A stretch of DNA of 64,000 nt. It comes from Pieris napi (Eukaryota; Arthropoda; Insecta; Lepidoptera; Pieridae). The notes below the pieces were generated by a model that saw only the letters and a program-made list of their open reading frames with translations, ran no database searches and was not told the DNA's origin. The stretch lies in contig NC_062250.1 of assembly GCF_905475465.1 (NCBI RefSeq), positions 4,300,501 to 4,364,500 on the forward strand, given 5' to 3'. The translations under genes and the position numbers were made by a program. This document shows positions 23,327 through 33,595 of this stretch, piece after piece (the stretch's first letter is position 1; each line of letters starts with the position of its first letter).

Positions 23327-24135
23327 TTACAATATCACAAGAAATAGAATTACGAAACTTAAATTTAAACACGCTGACGCGGCCGAGTTCCCAGTTGTAT
23401 TTCCCTCGAAATTTTTAACCGTAACTCCTATCAACGGTTTTTCAGTACTTGGGCATTGATATAAGTCCCTATCGACGCAATAGGTTCCATTGTAAATTGT
23501 ATTGTGTGGGCATTCAAAGCGTCGAGCAGCAAATACTCCTTTCAAATCTTTTATGCACGATATGTAGCCTGTGCAATTTTTTGACAGTATACTTTCCTCC
23601 TGAGTGCAATTGTAATTCGATACGCATGAATACTCGGTTATGTTCGTGCACTGACTGTCTATGTGACTGAATATTGAGTTTTCTGGGCAGACGAGATTGT
23701 ACTCCATAAATCCTGCAGCACCTTGCAAGCACATTGTGAAACCACGGCAGTCAGCCTCCGCGTTGTTAGGGAATCGTCCATTAACCAAGCATGTAGTTTG
23801 GACATAGCTCGAAAACTGTAAAAATGCATACAAAGATAAATTTGATTTGGATTTTCTTATGTAAATATGTTTATTAATCTCAAATATTTATATAATTGTG
23901 TTACAGAATTATAATTTAATATACTTTTTATTTTTTATATAAATCATAAAGCAATATAAACTTTATAAATAAGTATTGTTAGTCTTTTGTAATACAAAAA
24001 CAAATCGATTAAATTTGATAGAACACTTTATGTTGTTTTAATATACTCTAAGAGTTTCGTTCGGTTTCGCTCATTAAAGATTATATGCCTTTAACTCACC
24101 GATATCACTAAAGCGCAGTAAAAAATAGCCTTCAT
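23327..24135 (-). CDS. Chitin-binding (2 x CBM14) protein, 174 aa, probable GPI anchor
   Basis: Exon 1 (24100-24135) encodes MKAIFYCALVIS and ends at GTGAGT. Exon 2 (23327-23815) opens in phase 0 with FSSYVQTTCLVNGRF, so the signal peptide spans the junction. Two six-cysteine CBM14 domains follow: about residues 20-70 (CLVNGRF ... DCRGFTMC ... LVCPENSIF ... QC ... YSC) and 75-125 (CTQEES ... NCTGYISC ... FECPHNTIYN ... YC ... YQC). Several NxT/S sites are present. The last 24 residues are a small-residue stretch then a hydrophobic end (SAASACLNLSFVILFLVIL) without a basic tail, which suggests a GPI signal and a membrane-tethered protein. AATAAA lies directly after the stop on this strand (23320-23325), and another at 23239-23244. 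Confidence 0.8.
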
Positions 24136-24425
24136 TGTGTTAAACACTTTTCATGATAGTTCCAGGCTTTATGGCAACTAATACAGCACGATATAAATGA
24201 TAAAACTACACTCTTTCAGATAGTAATGCCTATTATTATCGATAAATAAGGAAAAAATATTCGACAATGTAGTCCATTTAGATTCAGTATCGAGTTGGCG
24301 CTAGGGGTCACCTATACCAACGAATTTAGACGTAGGATAGAAGCACATTTCTTATGGGCGCTCTGAAGACAAACTTTCTGCAACTCAAATTGCCGCTTGA
24401 CAGCTTGGATTTAAAGACCTAACGA

Positions 24426-24572
24426 AAACATGAAGGAAAACATCGTGAGGAAACCGGCTTACCTTAGACTCAAAAAGTCGACGGCGTGTGTCAGGCACAG
24501 GAGACTGATCACCTGCTTGCCTATTAGATTAACAAATTATCATGAAACAGATAAAGAAATCTGAGGCCTAGT
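24426..24572 (+). repeat. Family-A SINE, head missing
   Basis: GAAGGAAAACATCGTGAGGA to GAAATCTGAGGCCTAG matches the body and tail of the 27730 copy. The tRNA-like head is absent. Confidence 0.7.
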
Positions 24573-24984
24573 TAATTAGACTATGAATAAGCTATATAAT
24601 ACTACAACAGTACGTATAAAAGTTCTATATTTGTAAAATATATAACAATATTTTTAAAATATATGTAAAGAAACTTGTATGTCTCTTTATTTTAAGTGCA
24701 ACACAGTTGTTTATATGAATTTTATCTAATCCAAATAAAATAAGATATATAATCTCATAGATATATATAACAATATTTTATTTATATCGATGAATTGACG
24801 CAGCACTATGTTGGTTTAAGATAAAAGGTTTCCATGTCATGATTGTAGGTTATATGCTGATGATTGCATGAGTTATATGGGGCTTAGTCATACTTTCTCG
24901 ATTAGTGTCTTACATAAATATAATAACAATATTATATCTGGACTAGTTTAGACCGTAGATTAAAATCCTAGAAATAGTTTTTCT

Positions 24985-25226
24985 TTCTTGGACCTCAAAT
25001 TTATGTCCGCTCCTTTGTTTTTCTAATAGGCAAGAAAGTGATCAGTCTATGTCTGACACACGCCTTCGACTTCTTGGGTCTAAGGGATGCCAAGTTTCTA
25101 ACGAGGTTTCTTTGTACGAGTGAGTGTTAAATGCGTAGACAGAAAGTCCATTTGTGCTCAGCCGGGAATCGAACCTACGATCTCGTTGATGAGAGTCGCT
25201 GAAGCTACTAGGCTAACACTGATCTT
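24985..25226 (-). repeat. Family-A SINE, diverged, with head
   Basis: On the minus strand the head reads CAGTGTTAGCCTAGTAGCTT with a B box GGTTCGATTCC. The body is diverged relative to other copies, so this is an older insertion. Confidence 0.7.
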
Positions 25227-25689
25227 TTGTGCTCTAGTTTTTCTATTGGCATAGAGGTATGGAAAACGTACAGAAATGCCCGGAGCAGTGAGGCCCAGGA
25301 GACTTCTGTGCTTCTGGAAGGAGCTAGGCTGGCTTAGTTTACGCAAAAAGGACCTAATGAGAGTCTGAGTTCACCAACCATTACCCATTAACTAGAGGTG
25401 CGGAACTAAAGAAAAATTTATTACTTAACAGAATCGTAAGAGGTTCAAATTATACGATAAATTTAACGCCTTTTAAAAACGAAATAGCAAAAAATTAATT
25501 ATAATACACGCTTTTGAAGGACATATTTAGTAGATAGTAAAATGTATACGTTATCGCTTTAAACCAAACAAATAACGAGAACTTTTAATCAGAAAAGCTT
25601 TAACGCTTTTCATTGTTTTCTTCTGTACTCTGTAAAATTTTCACGTTTTTCTTCGATTTAAATTGATATTTTTTACATATACGTCCGTC

Positions 25690-25890
25690 GTTCCACAACT
25701 GACTCTTTTTTCTGCCCACCATCACTATGAGGAACCAGCTGCGCACATAGATATTTGCGAATGAATTAAGAGTCTATTCTTAAAAGTCAACAACGCAATT
25801 GCGAGCCATCTGGCAGTGTGAGTGTCCATGGGCGGCGGTAGCACTTCACATCAGGTGATCCTCCTGCATGATTGCCCTTCGCCCAGTCAT
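25690..25890 (+). repeat. LINE tail (family B)
   Basis: AGGAACCAGCTGCGCACATA through GAGTGTCCATGGGCGGCGGT and CAGGTGATCCTCCTGC matches the coding remnant and tail at 56625-56880. Confidence 0.55.
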
Positions 25891-25936
25891 CTATTTCGCT
25901 TTTCTTCGGATATATGTCCTTATAGCTTGCTAATCT

Positions 25937-26351
25937 AATATATTATACAATTCTCGTGTCACAATGTTCCTTTCCATATTCCTCCGCAACGGTTCGACCG
26001 ATTCTTATGATTTTTTTTATGCATATTCAGTATTTCATCCCCTAAGTGATAAGGGGTGTCTACCCCAATTTTTAATTTTTTTATGATACAACATTAAAAA
26101 TACATACAACCCCTAATTTTCACTCCTCTACAATCAACCCCTATTTTTTTGTTTGTTAATTAAATCTTATGACTTAAACTCTGAGGTTTATATAGAAAAA
26201 ATTCACGGAAAAATCTAAAAAGTTTTTATTCCGGAAAACCGAGCAGTCTCTGGGGTAGCATAGTAAAATGTTCCATGTTGGTATGTACTAAAAGGTAGGC
26301 TAAGTAAAATCACATTAAGGAGGAACGAAGTTCGCGGGGCAGCTAGTATAA
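25937..26351 (-). mobile_element. Helitron-like element, inverted copy
   Basis: The left edge TATTATACAATTCTCGTGTC is the inverse of the 15422 element's right edge. The right edge reads GCGGGGCAGCTAGTATA. It also carries ACCCCTAATTTTCACTCCTC and AACCCCTATTTTTTTG, matching the other copy in inverse. Confidence 0.5.
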
Positions 26352-26352
26352 A

Positions 26353-26940
26353 ATCAAAATCAAAATACGTTTATTCAATTTAGATGCTTCTTAGAGCATG
26401 CTTATGAATGTCAACAACGTTTACAAAATTCACGAAAGAGCAGGACTACGCCATCCGTTCGCAAAACTACCAGGAGGCCTTGTTCTGAGAAGAACGGGCA
26501 AGAAACTCAGCAAGTTTTGCCCTCCCTATACATTACAATTATTTAAAGGAAAATGTCATAAACCACAACGTCATTAAAGTTACATAAGTAAAAAAAATAA
26601 AAATCTGTTCTGTGATTTACCACATTCACCAATACACATAACACTTCAAAGATAACAAATCAAATTATAAGAATATAATTAGAACTATTGCCAATTCGAA
26701 ATCGTTTTTATCTTCCAGGTAGTCATTGACTGTGTAGTAACCTTTACACATTAAGGTTTTTTTGATATGTGTTTTGAATCTGTTTAAAGGCAGTTCCAAT
26801 ATTTCACTAGGAATCATGTTATAGCAGCGTATACTTAGGCCCATAAATGAAGTATTTATTTTCTGCAACCTGTAAGACGGCTGGAAAAGTTTTCCCTTAT
26901 TTCTTGTATTCCTATTGTGAATGTCGCTGTTCTTTAAAAG
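26353..26940 (-). mobile_element. 5'-truncated LINE (reverse transcriptase C-terminal remnant and 3' UTR)
   Basis: On the minus strand the frame 26665-26868 reads FMGLSIRCYNMIPSEI, FKTHIKKTLM and YYTVNDYLEDKNDF, the style of the extreme C-terminus of insect non-LTR reverse transcriptases. It is followed by a 3' UTR ending in an (ATTTTG)n-like tail near 26355. Another tail of this family is at about 32440-32620 (+). Confidence 0.6.
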
Positions 26941-27574
26941 AGAACTAATATTATATAAATATATATATATATATATCCCCTAAAGCTCTCTACTTTTAAA
27001 CTATCAGATATTGTTTGAAATACATATTTTTTATTTCATAAATTTTGATGATCCATAATATTTTAACTCATCCGACCGTCACATTTGATACTTTTTTTTT
27101 CACTTGGGTTACGCTAGACGCATTTGGAACTTGATTATATCTTTGCCAATTTTATGATTAATTACGCCATCAATTTTATAATTTGTGAACTGTTTTAAAA
27201 GCACAGTAGTAATAGCGTATACATAATATAATAAAATTATCAGTCTAACCTCTCTTAATGTTTCCATACAAATTTTCTCCTTATCCTTACGACTGTCAAT
27301 GTGTCACTGTGTGTGTGTGCCTTTCTTCATGTTATGAATATACATATAGAAAAGAGGTATGTTCTCAGGGCTTATTATTTTAAGTTAAAATTGTGTACCA
27401 ACGGCCACCGAATCGTTGATTATGCTATAGATATGTATAAGAGGGATATTAATTACAAAAAACAAACTCAATGCACGCGTACTTTTGGATTTACGAAAAG
27501 AAGGACAATATGGCATTGGAAATACTGCGTCGCAATAAAGATGATTATGTAGATTTAGGCTTAAATGACCAAAC

Positions 27575-27582
27575 TATAAATA
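27575..27582 (+). promoter_or_regulatory. TATA box (TATAAATA) of the 27624-29362 gene
   Basis: TATAAATA lies 49 bp before the ATG at 27624. It would place the start site near 27605 and give a very short 5' UTR. Confidence 0.65.
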
Positions 27583-27623
27583 CCAGCCTGCTTTCAATCT
27601 TTATTGACTTGAAAGAATTTAAA

Positions 27624-29362
27624 ATGCAGACTCCAATTTGTATAGCTGTATTGGTATGTATCCTCTTTACTGTTTGATTTTACCATTATTTAAAAAAGCC
27701 TAGTATTATAAACGCCCATAAATGTCTAAGCAGTGTTGGCCTAGTGGCTTCAGCGTGCGACTCTCATACCTGAGGTCGTAGGTTCGATCCCCGGCTGTGC
27801 ACCAATGCATTTGCTCGAACGGTGAAGGAAAACATCGTGAGGAACAACCGACATGTCTTAGATCCAAAAAGTCGACGGCGTGTGTCAGGCACTGGGGGCT
27901 GATCACCTACTTGCCTATAAGATTTAAAAATGATCATGAAACAAATTAAGAAATCTGAGGCCAAGACCTAAAGATTGTAGCGTCATTGATTTTTTTTTCA
28001 TAAATTTGCTCATACTCCCTGTACCCCTGCCCCCGAAAGTATGTCGACCCACACCAGCATCTCTGCTATTCAGAGATGGGTAATACCCACTGAAACCACC
28101 TCAGGTAGTTCCAAGGCCGTATCAAGGCTCCAGGGTCGCTCACACATTGTACTAGGAATGCAACGGAAAATTGAATTAAGTTAGTAACAATACCGTAATT
28201 AAGTTAGTACAATTGACTGGACTTACTTTCCTAGCCCCTAGATGGGACAGAGGGCATCCACAATGAGTCTCCATCGCGTTCGGTCTTTAGCCTCGTATTG
28301 CCTCGCTCCAAGTCTTTCTTTGCTCTTATCTGCAACTCTACGACGCCAGTTTTGCTTGGGTCAGCCACGCTTCCGCTATCCTTGCGGGTTCCAATCAAGC
28401 ACCTGCTTGGGGATATGATTGGACTCCCTTCGGAGTGGCCCATCCATTTCCACTTGCGTCGCTTGATCTGCTGGCTAATCGGGGTTTCTCGGCTGCGCTC
28501 CCAAAGTTGCTTGTTATTGATCTTCTCGGGCCAATAGATACTTGAAGTCGGTGGGAGAGTTAAAAGCCTGGTGCTCCTGTACTACTATTTTCTTTTATTT
28601 CTTTAGAATTACAGTAATAAACGGATCAGCTTATAAATAAAAAATAATGGAGGTGGCCTGCCATGTTTCTTATCAAAAAGCAGCTGGTATAAGCCATATT
28701 CTTTATGCTAATCTTACGAACACTATACAAATTCTTCGTAATATTAATCATTACTTTCGTTTCAGCTATTCTGCGTTGTGTGGCAGGTTCATGGAGCTGT
28801 CAACTGTACCTCCGTAGGCCGATATGCAGACCCAGCTGATGCAACCTGCAAAAACTACTCCCTCTGTATATTAACCACGAGCAACACATTTATATCCTAC
28901 GACTACACCTGCCCCACAACCTCCCTTTTCAGCCCTATTTCCCGTACCTGCACAACAAATTATGTGTGTAACACAACTAATACAACAACTACAACTAATA
29001 CAACTACGTCGACATGTACAGCTGACGGCTTCGTGGCAAATCCATCATCAACGGACTGTACTTCATACATTCAGTGCGTTCAAATAAACGGTACCTTTTC
29101 CGAAACGGTTCTGTCTTGCCCGAATGGTACACTTTACAACCCCAATACAACACTTTGTGACGCCAGTTATATCTGTACTTCAGCTGTCACTTGTTCATCA
29201 GCTGGTAGAGTAGCGGACACCACAGATACAACCTGTCAAAGATACTTTTTGTGTGTCCTTGTTGCGAATGGGACATTATTACAATATACCTATACATGTC
29301 CTACTACATCTGTTTTTAGTCCCGTTTCGAAAGTGTGTACAACTACATATACTTGTCCTTAA
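27624..29362 (+). CDS. Secreted chitin-binding protein with three CBM14 domains, 208 aa, two exons
   Basis: Exon 1 (27624-27653) encodes MQTPICIAVL and ends at GTATGT. Exon 2 (28766-29362) begins in phase 0 after TTTCAG with LFCVVWQVHGAVNC, completing a signal peptide cut near VHGA-V. Three six-cysteine CBM14 domains follow: about residues 25-76 (GRYADPADATCKNYSLC), 93-144 (GFVANPSSTDCTSYIQC) and 149-207 (GRVADTTDTTCQRYFLC). Domains 1 and 2 are joined by a Thr/Asn-rich linker (NTTTTTNTTTST), probably glycosylated. Domains 1 and 3 are closely similar to the two domains of the next gene (30204-31014), so the pair are tandem paralogues. The intron carries a SINE and a LINE fragment. The product is likely extracellular and chitin-bound; tissue (cuticle or gut) cannot be told from sequence. 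Confidence 0.85.
27730..28000 (+). repeat. Full-length family-A SINE in the CBM14 gene intron
   Basis: tRNA-like head with A box TGGCCTAGTGG (from 27737) and B box GGTTCGATCCC (from 27781). Body and tail end in a T-run near 28000. This is the best copy for a family consensus together with 42305. Confidence 0.85.
28200..28560 (-). mobile_element. LINE fragment (family C), reverse transcriptase C-terminal remnant
   Basis: The minus strand reads IYWPEKINNKQLWERSRETP, then IKRRKWKWMGH, and after a frameshift LDWNPQG-type sequence, typical of insect non-LTR elements. The + strand ORF 28298-28537 and the minus ORF 28231-28443 are pieces of it. Copies in + orientation are at 61400 and 62170. Confidence 0.65.
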
Positions 29363-30155
29363 TGATGTATAACTACTATATTATGCTTTATATACACATA
29401 GCAAAGTTGTTTTTTGCATTCATATACATATAAATAAATATACTCTATCTGTATCTTAAGATTGTAATATTTAATAACCGAGGCGATATTTTTAAGGAAT
29501 GTTATATTTTTATAATCAAGTAATAAAGAACTGCAAGCAATGCGTTGTTTTATTTGAATTTCTGGAAACTTATTTGAGATAATTAGTAAATCTACTTGAA
29601 TGGTCTATTTGACAAGATGTTAAAAACAATTTCTGATACTTTATATTTTATAATACTATAGATCATATAGAAATTGTTATTTGTATTCTGTTAAGTATTG
29701 ACTTTACACATTCATAATTTTAAGGATCTAAAACGCTCTAGACAAGATGGGGTATTTAAGTCGCACTATGCCTATATATGTACACGTAAACAAACTATCT
29801 TTGTTCAATTACACATATAGTATATATTTCGACCAAATTCAGTCTCCGTCGAAATTAAACTGCAAGACACTATTAGTATAAGATGAGCGAAGACATATTA
29901 TTTAAGGTACGACTGCACTGTGATGTTTTTGTGTCACGTGACGTGATGGATTATTTTTTATTAATTAGTTTACAATAACATAAAAAAAATGTTTTTTAAC
30001 AGTTTTAATAGAATTTAATCTTGCTTGCACTACTGTCATCGTTTTATTAGATTCAATTTGGAAAGCAATAAAATGCCGTAGTGTCCACATCATTTATGTT
30101 ATGATAGCTAATAACCCGAATAATTACCTATTAGTATTGTAAACCGCATCAAGGC
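29363..30155. other. Intergenic between the two tandem CBM14 genes
   Basis: 29363-29540 is the 3' UTR region with poly(A) signals. Around 29883 there is a short ATG-frame (MSEDILFK) ending at GTACGA, but it is not a signal peptide and no partner exon was found. Otherwise AT-rich with nothing recognisable. Confidence 0.4.
29433..29438 (+). terminator. Poly(A) signal AATAAA of the 27624-29362 gene
   Basis: AATAAA 71 nt after the stop codon. A second AATAAA is at 29522-29527 and could be used instead. Confidence 0.5.
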
Positions 30156-30189
30156 TTTAAAAGGAGCATCTTTTAATTTTTAATTCAGT
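30156..30189 (+). promoter_or_regulatory. Core promoter of the 30204-31014 gene (TTTAAAA plus TCAGT initiator)
   Basis: A TATA-like TTTAAAA at 30156-30162 lies 31 bp before the A of an arthropod initiator TCAGT (30185-30189), 15 bp before the ATG. The spacing is canonical. Confidence 0.55.
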
Positions 30190-30203
30190 TTTATAAAAGA
30201 ACA

Positions 30204-31014
30204 ATGAACGTAAAGTTTGAGGTTTTAATTTTGTTGGTACGTTCCTGTTACCTCAGGCTTCAAAGTTTTAGTCTGAGAATTAGGTAGACATATTAATGTA
30301 CATGTTTCATTGGTTATTATTTGCTATTTTAAAAGAGTACCGAGAGTTTTTTACCTCGGCTTTTTCTCTCGGCCTACACCCTCTGTCTTCTTTGCCGATG
30401 AGTAGGGATGCCTACAAATTCAAATTTAATGAAGTGTAATAAGTGATACCTTTATTTTATGTTCCATAATAAACATATTTTATTTTATTAGTTTCATACT
30501 AGAGTCACCAGTCTGTGATTATAAACACAAATCCAGAACACTATTTGTGACTGTGTTGAATTCTTAAGTTGTAACGTCAGTAACAATTTTGTTTTAGATT
30601 TCCTGCTGTTTATGGGGAGCATTATGTGTGAACTGTACGGAGAAAGGAGCCGGCCGCTTTGCAGATCCCACAGACACAACTTGTAAACTCTACGACTTAT
30701 GCGTATTTGTTGCCAGTGACAGTTCTTACCAATCATACAACTTCTCCTGTCCTGAAAAGACGCTATTCGACCCTGCAATTGCCGCTTGTTCTAACAAATA
30801 TAAGTGCGATTCTACGAATAGCCCTCCAGCTTCATGCAATAAAGTAGGGCGTGTAGCTGACACTTCAGACACTACCTGCCAGAAGTACTTTTTGTGCATC
30901 GGAGCGTCAGATGGGTCCATTGTACCGTATCCATATACATGCCCATCCTCCTCTGTTTTTAATCCAAACTCCGGAATCTGTACAAGCTCATCCAATTATC
31001 AATGCCCTTCATGA
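30204..31014 (+). CDS. Secreted chitin-binding protein with two CBM14 domains, 149 aa, two exons
   Basis: Exon 1 (30204-30236) encodes MNVKFEVLILL before GTACGT. Exon 2 (30598-31014) starts in phase 0 with ISCCLWGALCVNC, completing a clear signal peptide. Two CBM14 domains: about residues 26-84 (GRFADPTDTTCKLYDLC ... FSCPEKTLFDP ... YKC) and 92-148 (GRVADTSDTTCQKYFLC ... YTCPSSSVFNP ... YQC). The same intron phase and position as in the 27624 gene show common descent. Relative to that gene the middle domain and the Thr/Asn-rich linker are absent. A secreted chitin-binding role is expected. Confidence 0.85.
30330..30490 (+). repeat. LINE 3' tail fragment (GATACCTTTATTTTATG type)
   Basis: TTTGCCGATGAGTAGGGATG then AAATTCAAATTTAATGAAGT and GTAATAAGTGATACC recur in part at 54888-54950. 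It lies in the intron of the 30204 gene. Confidence 0.45.
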
Positions 31015-31081
31015 ATAGATACTGGCTTATAAATGAAATAATAGTGTTATACGTAATATTGTCAAAGAACAATCAAATATC

Positions 31082-31087
31082 TTTATT
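31082..31087 (-). terminator. Poly(A) signal of the 31119 minus-strand gene
   Basis: AATAAA on the minus strand, 32-37 nt beyond the stop codon at 31119. This supports 31119-31596 as a genuine last exon. Confidence 0.55.
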
Positions 31088-31118
31088 CTAAAACTTCTAT
31101 ATACAATCTAAAGTGTAT

Positions 31119-33595
31119 TTAAAAAGGATGTTTTCCCCTCTTCCGGAGAATTTTTACTTCCGAATTTTGGATCACATCTTTTGGGACCTCTGCCTTTAGT
31201 AAAGAAGCTAAACGTCGTGCCTTCTGAAGATTACGATCAAGTGAAAACGCGTCATACATGTTATCTGCGTCAATAGGCGTCGACGTTTTCTTCGTAGCAA
31301 AGAAATGACGAAAATAATTCTCCCGAACTTTAGTTATAAAAGAGGCTGAAGGTGGTTTATGCTTTGGTTTCTCCCCGACTGTTATAGTTGTGGGCTCTCG
31401 CCATGTATTGACAAACGAAGTATACCGTTTGTCGTTTACGGGGACAATTTGACTCTCGAAATCTAAACAATCTATTTCTGGATAACATGTTACTAAGTAT
31501 GTTGTATCATTAATGCGTCTTACTTGATAATTCTTTACAGTGTAACATTTGTTTATAAGCGAGTTAAATACACACTGATAAAGGAGAAAGCATTTTATTA
31601 AATACATTCATCACATTTCTTGTAGTTCTTATTGATTAACATAACCATTACAAAGTAAAGTCAACTTGACATCGACACACTGTCGTGAATGGACTTTGAC
31701 TTAGAACCTCCGTACTGAATAGATCGTGTATATAAATAAAAATGAATGGCAAAATAATCATTCCATAATAATAGTTTTGCTGTATTTTTTCAGGAACTAT
31801 TTTTTGAAGACAATAATTGGAAAATATTTATAAAAAATATTTCTAGGTTTATATTCTGAAAAAGTTACAGGTCTCATAGAAGAGCATATATAATTGTTAC
31901 ATGTTGGTACTAAAAAGGTAGAGTGTGAAAAATATTATATTAGGCCAAAACGAAGTTAGCGGCAGCTAGTAATATATAAAAAAGAGAATGAAGAAAGAGA
32001 GAAGAAAATAGAAAAAAGAGAAGGCGTATTAAGCGGGTTTAGTTAAAACGTAAAATGTTACGCAATCCCAACTTCGGACATATTATATTAACACTTAATA
32101 AAATTCGTCATCCCGTTTAATTCGCCAAAATATGGTCGATGGCCGGCCATACTGATGGATGCGTCATACTCGTGAATGGGTGCTGGTGGTGTTTGGTGAA
32201 TTGTGGTGACTGGTCGGACTTGAATTCGTGTATGCGGTGATGTTAGTTATTTCGACTATGTATTTTGCGTGTTGTTCCCAAGAGAATGTAAGTGGGTGCT
32301 CCTATTTCACCATGCTTACTGCTGATAGAGGACAAATCTTTGATTTTAATATTTTTTTTATTATTAATTACTTAAGATGTCATGTGGAACATGGTGTAAT
32401 GTTTGCAGCTCCTTACAAACATTGTGTAAAACAAAATACTTGGCGATTTAAAAGAGTGACGGAGAGTTTATTGCCGGTTCTTCTTGTCCGTTCTACGCCC
32501 TTGATCTGAGAACTGGCAGTAAGTGTAAAATTAGAAGCATTTAATATGTATTTCTTTATTGACGTTCATAAGTGTACCTAAATGAATAAATGGTTGTTAT
32601 TTTTTTATTTGAATTTGAATTTAATCTTAATTTTAAATGCATAATTGAATACCAAATACGAAAAAATACACAATAATATGTAGAACGCCTTTTATCCCGC
32701 ATAAGACGCGTTTTCGGTTGGATTCCTGTGAAATCGTCTGCTTTTAATGAAAGGATGAAGCCAGTACCTCAGCATGTGGAGATCTCTGTCTACTCCCTCG
32801 TACGTACATATATAAATAAATACAATAATTAAAAGATCATAAACTCGCTTGTCTTTATAAATACATAAAACATATTTAATTTTAGTAGAACATTGTAAAA
32901 AGTTGTGAATTGTCGGGGAAACGAGCATGAGACCGTCCCCGATGTTATTGTTTTCAATGCCATCAAGTACATAATTCTTAATTGTTGCTTCCGTTACAGA
33001 AACAAAAGCTGTAGAGTCGCCTTGTGCTATATTATTTCGATTCTGTTTATTATTTTGTTTCATTAAATTTTCGTTAAATTTTCTTGTGTTTTCTATAGGT
33101 TTATTTGATAAGTGTTTTTAGACTAGGTGAATCTTCTGACGCGTGTTGATTGTTGGTCTTTTTTTATAAAAACTAAATAAAACTTATAACGTTTTAACTT
33201 ATGTACATTTGTCTCTTTTCATCACAGCGAAAAAACAATTTAAAAGAATTAGACGAAAATGAGTTAAAAGTGTGCAATCAAACTGATGTAGTTTTTATGA
33301 ATAAGGGCATAAGGTGCTGGATAAATGTTTAATACATTTTTGATGTTGAATAATTTTTTTTTTAATTTACAGATTCATTCTGGTCTAGAAGAGCAGTAGT
33401 ACCGTGGCGTATGTGATCGATTCGAAAGTTCTTTTCATGTAGATTTATTGTCTCTGTGGTTCTTCTAGGAAAGCTGTATTTTGGGAGTATTGGTGCAAAG
33501 CAAACAAAAGTCAAAATAACTCCTAAAGTTATATAGATTTCAAATTTGTCAATGCATATTATGTTATTCCATTGCTCAAGACTTTTGATTCTCAT
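31119..33595 (-). CDS. Diverged CBM14-like secreted or membrane protein, putative multi-exon model
   Basis: The last exon (31119-31596) starts after a TATCAG acceptor and reads CVFNSLINKCYTVKNYQV, later LVTCYPEIDCLDFE, ending in a basic tail (KILRKRGKHPF). Upstream on the same strand, 32692-33063 contains NFLQCSTKIKYVLCIYKDKR and then VYDLLII. Spliced to CVFNSLINKC in phase 0, it makes a CBM14-like half with altered spacing. Further upstream, 33362-33595 has an ATG (33595) and a hydrophobic segment (IYITLGVILTFVCFAPIL) that could be a signal anchor. The last exon is well supported by the acceptor and the nearby poly(A) signal. The joins to the other two are inferred, and the donor near ATT|GTATTT is weak. 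It converges on the CBM14 gene at 30204, fitting a cluster. Confidence 0.45.
31780..31975. repeat. Helitron-like element end fragment
   Basis: Ends GAAGTTAGCGGCAGCTAGTA, matching the GGGGCAGCTAGTATA edge at 26351. The body is too eroded to delimit the other end. Confidence 0.35.
32440..32620 (+). repeat. LINE 3' UTR tail (same family as 26353-26940)
   Basis: TTATTGCCGGTTCTTCTTGT, GATCTGAGAACTGGCAGTAA and TATTGACGTTCATAAGTGTA correspond, inverted, to 26400-26530. It lies in the intron of the putative 31119-33595 gene. Confidence 0.5.

Larger units (their letters stand above)
24136..27574. other. Intergenic block made mostly of retroelement and Helitron-like debris
   Basis: It contains SINE fragments (24426-24572, 24985-25226), a LINE tail (25690-25890), a Helitron-like copy (25937-26351) and a LINE 3' end (26353-26940). 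Between them and from 26940 to 27574 is AT-rich sequence, including a short (AT)n run near 26952. Small ORFs here have no domain. Confidence 0.6.

Noticed and set aside
27730..27800. tRNA gene
   Set aside because: A and B boxes are present but the sequence does not fold into a tRNA with an anticodon stem, and the head continues into a SINE body shared by about ten copies. The same applies to 45917, 55456 and 40177.
28298..28537. 79-aa ORF (+) and 70-aa ORF (-) as genes
   Set aside because: Pieces of a LINE reverse transcriptase remnant with frameshifts.
29883..29910. Alternative first exon (MSEDILFK then GTACGA)
   Set aside because: No signal peptide and no in-phase partner. The 30204 exon has a proper leader and promoter.
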